From assembly GCA_032051265.1 (NCBI GenBank), contig DAMBYU010000003.1:62001-126000 (forward strand): 64,000 nucleotides of DNA, read 5' to 3'. The stretch's first letter is position 1. The number at the start of each line of letters is the position of its first letter. The notes beneath the pieces were generated by a model. The model was given only the letters and a program-made list of their open reading frames with translations. It was not told the origin of the DNA and searched no databases. The position numbers were made by a program, and so were the translations under genes. Source of the DNA: Dryocola sp032051265 (GTDB taxonomy: Bacteria; Pseudomonadota; Gammaproteobacteria; Enterobacterales; Enterobacteriaceae). Shown here piece by piece: positions 60,110 through 64,000 of this stretch.

Positions 60110-61105
60110 CTACTGCCATTTGCGGTGATAGGCGCCGAGGGTGGTTTGCGTGCCTTCGGCCATCGCGCCGAGTGCCTCCATCCAGGCGGGCTGCGCGCGG
60201 TAGTTTTCCGGGTCGGCCATGCAGCGGTCGATGGCCTGACGCCAGACTTTGGCGACCTGGCTGACATACGCCGGGCTACGCTGGCGGCCTTCAATTTTTA
60301 CTGAGGCAATATTGGCAGCATAGAGTTCGGGCAGCAGTTCGAGGGTATTCAGGCTAGTCGGTTCTTCAAGCGCGTGATATTTCTGACCATCTACCAGGTA
60401 GCGGCCTTTACACAATGTCGGATAGCCGGCGTTTTCACCATCCTGATACCTGTCGATCAGCACGTCGTTAAGGCGGGATTCCAGCCCCTGCGGCGTTTGT
60501 TGCCAGCGAACAAAGCGGGCAGGTGAGCAGGCGCCCACGGTATTCGGAGACTCGCCGGTCAGATAGGATGACAGATAGCAGCGACCTTCGGCCATGATGC
60601 ACAGGCTGCCGAATGCAAAGACTTCCAGCGGCACAGGAGTGACGCGCGCCAATTGTTTCACCTGATGAATCGACAACACGCGCGGCAACACGACGCGGGC
60701 GACGTCAAAGTTGCGATGATAGAAGCGAACCGCCTCTTCATTCGTGGCGGAGGCCTGCACTGAGACGTGGCGCTCAATATGCGGATAACGTTGCGCTGCA
60801 TACTCCAGCATCGCCAGGTCCGCCAGAATCAGAGCATCGGCGCCCAGTTGTGCGGCCATATCTACCGCTCGCTGCCAGCGCATGTAACCGTCCGGATGAG
60901 CGAAGGTATTGATGGCGATGTGTAGCTTACGGCCACGCTGATGCACATAGCTGACCGCTTCCTGTAGTTTCTTTTCCGTAAAATTCAGTCCAGCAAAATG
61001 GCGGGCGTTAGTGTCATCTTTCAGACCGATATAAACCGCGTCGGCACCATTATCGATGGCCGCTTTTAACGCCGGTAAATTTCCGGCAGGGCAAAGCAAC
61101 TCCAT
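60110..61105 (-). CDS. ubiU: O2-independent ubiquinone hydroxylation protein UbiU
   Basis: 331 residues, U32 peptidase-like. MELLCPAGNLPALKAAIDNG starts the barrel; four cluster cysteines are expected, of which FGSLCIMAEGRCYLSSYLTG, GACSPARFVRW and YPTLCKGRYLVDG show the candidates. Partner of UbiV in anaerobic ubiquinone synthesis. Transcribed with ubiV; divergent from ubiT. Confidence 0.94.
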   Translation of the reverse strand: MELLCPAGNLPALKAAIDNGADAVYIGLKDDTNARHFAGLNFTEKKLQEAVSYVHQRGRKLHIAINTFAHPDGYMRWQRAVDMAAQLGADALILADLAMLEYAAQRYPHIERHVSVQASATNEEAVRFYHRNFDVARVVLPRVLSIHQVKQLARVTPVPLEVFAFGSLCIMAEGRCYLSSYLTGESPNTVGACSPARFVRWQQTPQGLESRLNDVLIDRYQDGENAGYPTLCKGRYLVDGQKYHALEEPTSLNTLELLPELYAANIASVKIEGRQRSPAYVSQVAKVWRQAIDRCMADPENYRAQPAWMEALGAMAEGTQTTLGAYHRKWQ

Positions 61106-61212
61106 AATTTATCCTGCATCATCGGGTACTTTAAAGGTGACCCGCGCAGCCAGGCGTGGGCTGCAAAATTGTTAACGAACTGGGATTTTAGTTAACCTGT
61201 CCGCGACAAATT

Positions 61213-61226
61213 TTGATTTAAGGCAG
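61213..61226. promoter_or_regulatory. Possible Fnr half-site upstream of ubiUV
   Basis: TTGATTTAAGGCAG begins with a perfect Fnr half (TTGAT) but has a poor second half. It lies 108 bp upstream of the ubiU start in the 244-bp ubiU-ubiT divergent region. In E. coli Fnr activates ubiUV when oxygen is absent. Assigned with low certainty. Confidence 0.35.
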
Positions 61227-61349
61227 CTAATGGCGTATTGATGGCATCCATTGGGGGTAGTTAAAACCCACGCAATTGTTGATTTGCACCGCTATGGTGT
61301 CCGGTGGGTATGGCAAAATAGTAAAAATTTTTCTCAAGGAGTAAAGCTC

Positions 61350-61874
61350 GTGCTGGATAAACTGCGTTCTCGCCTGGTACAGGTTGGCCCATCTTTATTG
61401 CGGACCCCAGTCAAACTGACGCCCTTTGCTCTGAAGCGTCAGCTCCTCGAGCAGCTGCTGGGCTGGCAGTTTCGTCAGGCGCTTGAGGAGGGTGAACTTG
61501 AGTTTTTACAGGGCCGCTGGCTGAGCATTGAGTTTCGCGATCTTGCTCTGAAGTGGTTTACCTCGGTACAGGGTAATAAGCTGGTTGTTTGTAAAGAGGC
61601 GCCTGCTGATGTCAGCTTCAGCGCCAGCGCTAACGATTTGCTGATGATTGCCGCGCGCAAACAGGACCCGGACACGTTATTCTTTCAGCGTCGCCTGGTG
61701 ATTGAGGGCGATACCGAACTTGGTCTGTACGTCAAAAATCTGATGGATGCTATTGAGCTGGATGCAATGCCCGCGCCTTTACGCATTGCACTGCTACAAC
61801 TGGCTGATTTTGTTGAAGCGGGTATGCAATATAAGCCTGTCCCAGAAAGTAACCCGGTAGGTGAGCCATGTTAA
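61350..61874 (+). CDS. ubiT: Ubiquinone anaerobic biosynthesis accessory factor UbiT
   Basis: 174 residues with an SCP2 lipid-binding domain (KQDPDTLFFQRRLVIEGDTE, LGLYVKNLMDAIEL). It carries the quinone intermediates for UbiUV. Start GTG 61350 (M)LDKLRSRLVQVGPSLL has AAGGAG at good spacing and matches the E. coli start; a 33-residue upstream extension is rejected. Its end overlaps yhbS by 7 bp. Confidence 0.93.
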   Translation: MLDKLRSRLVQVGPSLLRTPVKLTPFALKRQLLEQLLGWQFRQALEEGELEFLQGRWLSIEFRDLALKWFTSVQGNKLVVCKEAPADVSFSASANDLLMIAARKQDPDTLFFQRRLVIEGDTELGLYVKNLMDAIELDAMPAPLRIALLQLADFVEAGMQYKPVPESNPVGEPC

Positions 61875-62374
61875 TTCGTGTAGAAATACCCATCGATGCC
61901 CCCGGCATCGACGCCTTATTGCGCCGCGCCTTTAACGGTAACGGTGAAGCGGATCTGGTAAAAGATTTACGAGAGGATGGCCTGTTAACGCTTGGTCTGG
62001 TGGCGACGGATGACGAAGGTCAGGTGGTGGGCTATGTCGCGTTCAGCCCGGTTGCCGTAGAAGGTGAAGAGTTGCAGTGGGTGGGGCTTGCGCCTTTAGC
62101 AATAGAAGAAGCCTGGCGCGGCCAGGGACTGGCGAAAAAGCTGGTTTATGAAGGGCTGGATTCCCTGAATGAATTTGGCTATGCCGCGGTTGTGGCGCTG
62201 GGCCTGCCTGAAATGTACAGCCGCTTTGGCTTTGTGCCTGCCGCCCGGTTTGGTTTGCGCAGTACCTGGCCTGATACTGAAGCCAGCTTCCAGATCCATC
62301 CTTTGGCAGACGATGCGCTAAACGGCGTCAGCGGGCTGGTGGAGTATCACGAGCATTTTAACCGCGAGTTTTAA
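61868..62374 (+). CDS. yhbS: GNAT-family acetyltransferase YhbS
   Basis: 168 residues. The acetyl-CoA loop is WVGLAPLAIEEAWRGQGLAKKL; GLPEMYSRFGFVPAARFGL follows as in the family. Translationally coupled to ubiT by overlap. In E. coli it also follows ubiT. Substrate unknown. Confidence 0.88.
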   Translation: MLIRVEIPIDAPGIDALLRRAFNGNGEADLVKDLREDGLLTLGLVATDDEGQVVGYVAFSPVAVEGEELQWVGLAPLAIEEAWRGQGLAKKLVYEGLDSLNEFGYAAVVALGLPEMYSRFGFVPAARFGLRSTWPDTEASFQIHPLADDALNGVSGLVEYHEHFNREF

Positions 62375-62385
62375 TCCCCATCATC

Positions 62386-62486
62386 TTTCGCGCCGCAGGG
62401 GTGTTGGCTGCACTCACTCACCCCAGTCACTTACTTTAGTAAGCTCCTGGGGATGAGCTCCCTTGCCGCCTACCTGCAACGCGAAA
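62386..62486. repeat. 101-bp palindromic intergenic repeat of the enterobacterial type
   Basis: A long imperfect palindrome fills the yhbS-yhbQ space. Outer arms TTTCGCG/CGCGAAA, then GCAGG/CCTGC and GGC/GCC, and inner arms CCCCAG/CTGGGG and CTTACT/AGTAAG. I recognise the pattern (CACTTACTTTAGTAAGCTCC...GCCGCCTACCTGCAACGCGAAA) as a recurring intergenic repeat of enterobacterial genomes. Only one copy is in this window. It may end transcription of both convergent genes. Confidence 0.75.
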
Positions 62487-62487
62487 T

Positions 62488-62787
62488 CTATTGGGGAGTG
62501 GTTTGATTTTGAAGATCTGCCAGCAGGTCTTCAAAGGGCAGGCTGCCGTTCACCAGGCGTTCTTTTTGTATTTTGGTCAGCTGTTTAATGCGGTATTCCA
62601 GACGCAGCGCGCACGAATGCGAGCCCACCAGATGGCTAAACGCCAGCTTCAGCTCACCTTTTCCCCGTAGAGCTTTCGCCCCTTTTCCGGCCTGGTGTTG
62701 CCCGAAGCGGCGTTCCACATCCGTCGTGATGCCGGTATATAAGCGGTTATCGAGGGTGCGGACTAAATAGAGATACCAGGGTGACAT
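62488..62787 (-). CDS. yhbQ: GIY-YIG endonuclease-fold protein YhbQ
   Basis: 99 residues. The GIY-YIG signature is WYLYLVRTLDNRLYTGITTDVERRFGQHQ. Single-domain members of this family cut DNA with base damage or branched DNA in vitro. Convergent with yhbS and divergent from yhbP, as in E. coli. Confidence 0.9.
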   Translation of the reverse strand: MSPWYLYLVRTLDNRLYTGITTDVERRFGQHQAGKGAKALRGKGELKLAFSHLVGSHSCALRLEYRIKQLTKIQKERLVNGSLPFEDLLADLQNQTTPQ

Positions 62788-62840
62788 AGGGCAAGCGCAT
62801 AGTTGAAATTATTTGCAGAGTAACACCGTTCAGGACGTCC

Positions 62841-63269
62841 ATGGAAACACTTGATGCCATCAGCCGCTGGCTGAACAAACAGCACGTTCTTACCTACTGC
62901 GTTGGTGGTAATGAAGACTTATGGTGCGCCAACGCCTTCTACTATTACGATCGCGCGCGGGTGGCATTTTATTTGCTGACCGAGACTACCACCCGACACG
63001 GCCAACTCATTGGCAAAGGCTCATCCGTAGCCGGTACGATAAACGGGCAGCCCAAAACCGTCGCGCTGATCCGCGGCGTTCAGTTTCGCGGGAAGATTCA
63101 TCTACTGGAAGAAAGCGAGGCGGGAAACGTTCGCCATCTTTACTGCAAACGTTTCCCGGTGGCGAGAGTGATGACCGCACCCGTCTGGGAAATTAAGCTC
63201 GACGAGCTGAAAATGACGGACAACACTCTTGGCTTTGGTAAAAAACTACACTGGCTGCGGGAAAACTAA
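62841..63269 (+). CDS. yhbP: UPF0306 family FMN-binding-like protein YhbP
   Basis: 142 residues, split-barrel flavin-binding-like fold (related to pyridoxamine phosphate oxidase). NEDLWCANAFYYYDRARVAF, KGSSVAGTINGQPKTVALIRG and RFPVARVM are the main conserved regions. Function unknown. It overlaps the convergent yhbO gene by four bases. Confidence 0.88.
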   Translation: METLDAISRWLNKQHVLTYCVGGNEDLWCANAFYYYDRARVAFYLLTETTTRHGQLIGKGSSVAGTINGQPKTVALIRGVQFRGKIHLLEESEAGNVRHLYCKRFPVARVMTAPVWEIKLDELKMTDNTLGFGKKLHWLREN

Positions 63270-63784
63270 GGCCCTAACAGACGCAGCGACTCGCGGTTAA
63301 AGGCCGGCAGGTCTTCCGGAGTACGGCTGGTAACCAGTTGGTTATTATCGACGACGACCTCTCTGTCATAGAAGTCGCCTCCGGCATTTTTCACGTCAAC
63401 CACGATAGGCTTCACTGCGGTTAGCTTACGTCCGCGAACGACATCGGCGCTGATTAAAAGCTGTGGACCGTGACAGATAGCAAAAACGGGCTTGCCGCTG
63501 TTGATAAAATCGCGTGTAAAAGTAACGAAGCGTTCATCGCCACGCAGGCTATCCGGGGAATGGCCTCCGGGTAGCAGTAGCGCATCGAAATCGGCCGGGC
63601 GCACATCATCAATGGCTTTATCGATGGTCACCTTAGCCTCGCCTTTTTTACCGGTAACGGTTTTACCGGCCTGCTTCTCGATGGTGATGACTTCGTGTCC
63701 CGCTTTGCGGTACTCCTCTGCTGGCGAAGTAAATTCTGAATCCTCGAATTCGTCGGTGATCAAGACTGCAATCTTCTTGCTCAT
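63266..63784 (-). CDS. yhbO: DJ-1/PfpI-family protein deglycase YhbO
   Basis: 172 residues. The nucleophile Cys104 lies in VFAICHGPQLL with the adjacent histidine; DEFEDSEFTSP and LLLPGGHSPDSLRGDE follow the PfpI family. E. coli YhbO is reported to repair methylglyoxal-modified proteins and nucleotides and to protect against stress. ATG 63784 (MSKKIAVLITDEFED) has GGAG upstream; a 33-residue extension is rejected. It is divergent from yraR. Confidence 0.92.
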   Translation of the reverse strand: MSKKIAVLITDEFEDSEFTSPAEEYRKAGHEVITIEKQAGKTVTGKKGEAKVTIDKAIDDVRPADFDALLLPGGHSPDSLRGDERFVTFTRDFINSGKPVFAICHGPQLLISADVVRGRKLTAVKPIVVDVKNAGGDFYDREVVVDNNQLVTSRTPEDLPAFNRESLRLLGP

Positions 63785-63885
63785 AGCTCCTCCGTTTTTA
63801 TGTTTCCAGTGCTTAAGCCTGGACCACAGGGCTGACTTTGCAAGCGAACGGACTAGACTTAGATTCATCTGATAAAGGAGCATCT

Positions 63886-64000
63886 ATGAGCCGGGTATTG
63901 ATTACAGGGGCGACAGGTCTGGTCGGCGGGCATTTATTACGCCTGCTTAACGACGAACCGAGGGTCACCAACGTTATGGCCGCTACGCGTCGTCCGCTGC
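63886..64000 (+). CDS. yraR: NAD(P)-binding oxidoreductase YraR (N-terminal part)
   Basis: Only the first 38 codons are inside the window. VLITGATGLVGGHLLRLL is a Rossmann-type dinucleotide-binding motif and ATRRPL follows, both as in E. coli YraR, a short-chain-dehydrogenase-like protein of unknown role. SD AAAGGAG precedes the ATG. It is divergent from yhbO, as in E. coli. The C-terminal half cannot be seen. Confidence 0.85.
   Translation, partial: MSRVLITGATGLVGGHLLRLLNDEPRVTNVMAATRRPL

Overview
The window is chromosomal DNA of an enterobacterium (Enterobacteriaceae). Nearly every housekeeping protein can be read as a close relative of the E. coli K-12 protein, and the conserved block rsmI/lpoA, rnpB, ispB-rplU-rpmA-obgE, rlmE-ftsH-folP-glmM, leuU/metY-rimP-nusA-infB-rbfA-truB-rpsO-pnp-nlpI-deaD-mtr and ubiUVT is present. 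A PmrAB-type two-component pair between obgE and dacB, and the absence of argG/yhbX between leuU and metY, set it apart from E. coli K-12. I cannot name the genus from sequence alone.

Layout. 1-5281: the end of a sugar-acid/amino-sugar catabolic operon (amidohydrolase, DgaE-like lyase, DgaF-like aldolase, exported beta-propeller lactonase, PRD/PTS-type regulator). 5340-5971: an orphan hexapeptide acetyltransferase behind two RcsAB-box-like sequences. 6032-10554: dolP-diaA-yraN-lpoA against divergent rsmI. 10603-18832: an aga locus reduced to agaZ(kbaZ)-F-S-Y(kbaY)-B-C-D-I with divergent agaR and recognisable AgaR operators; the N-acetylgalactosamine branch (agaA, agaVWE) is absent. 18901-20144: a Cys-rich orphan and a YmgB/AriR-like connector protein around an AT-rich spacer. 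20217-25193: galactarate genes garD / garL-garR-garK, with the transporter garP missing and perhaps a vestige of it left. 25236-26014: rnpB, whose 3' end is tandemly repeated and carries a 100-N assembly gap. 26037-39947: sfsB, ispB, ribosomal proteins, obgE, PmrAB-like pair, dacB, greA, yhbY, rlmE-ftsH, folP-glmM. 39981-43665: an isoaspartyl-peptidase module (DcuC-like carrier, iadA, LysR regulator) lying between glmM and secG. 43826-58077: secG, two tRNAs, the nusA-infB-pnp operon, nlpI, deaD, mtr. 58109-64000: yhbW, the O2-independent ubiquinone genes ubiV-ubiU and ubiT, then yhbS, yhbQ, yhbP, yhbO and the start of yraR.

Genes working together. Galactosamine-type sugars enter through the AgaFBCD phosphotransferase system, are deaminated/isomerised by AgaS (with AgaI), and are cleaved by KbaYZ after a phosphofructokinase step, under AgaR. 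Galactarate is dehydrated (GarD), cleaved (GarL), reduced (GarR) and phosphorylated (GarK). rimP-nusA-infB-rbfA-truB-rpsO-pnp make up the transcription/translation operon. Compared with E. coli K-12, the block dolP...rnpB sits on the other side of the block sfsB...yraR, with the junction at the rnpB repeat array.

I found no CRISPR array, prophage, insertion sequence or defence system. The most notable unexplained items are the Rcs-box acetyltransferase, the rnpB repeat array and its rearrangement junction, the inverted repeat covering the yhbW translation start, the orphan proteins at 18901-20144 and the sugar-acid cluster at the left edge.
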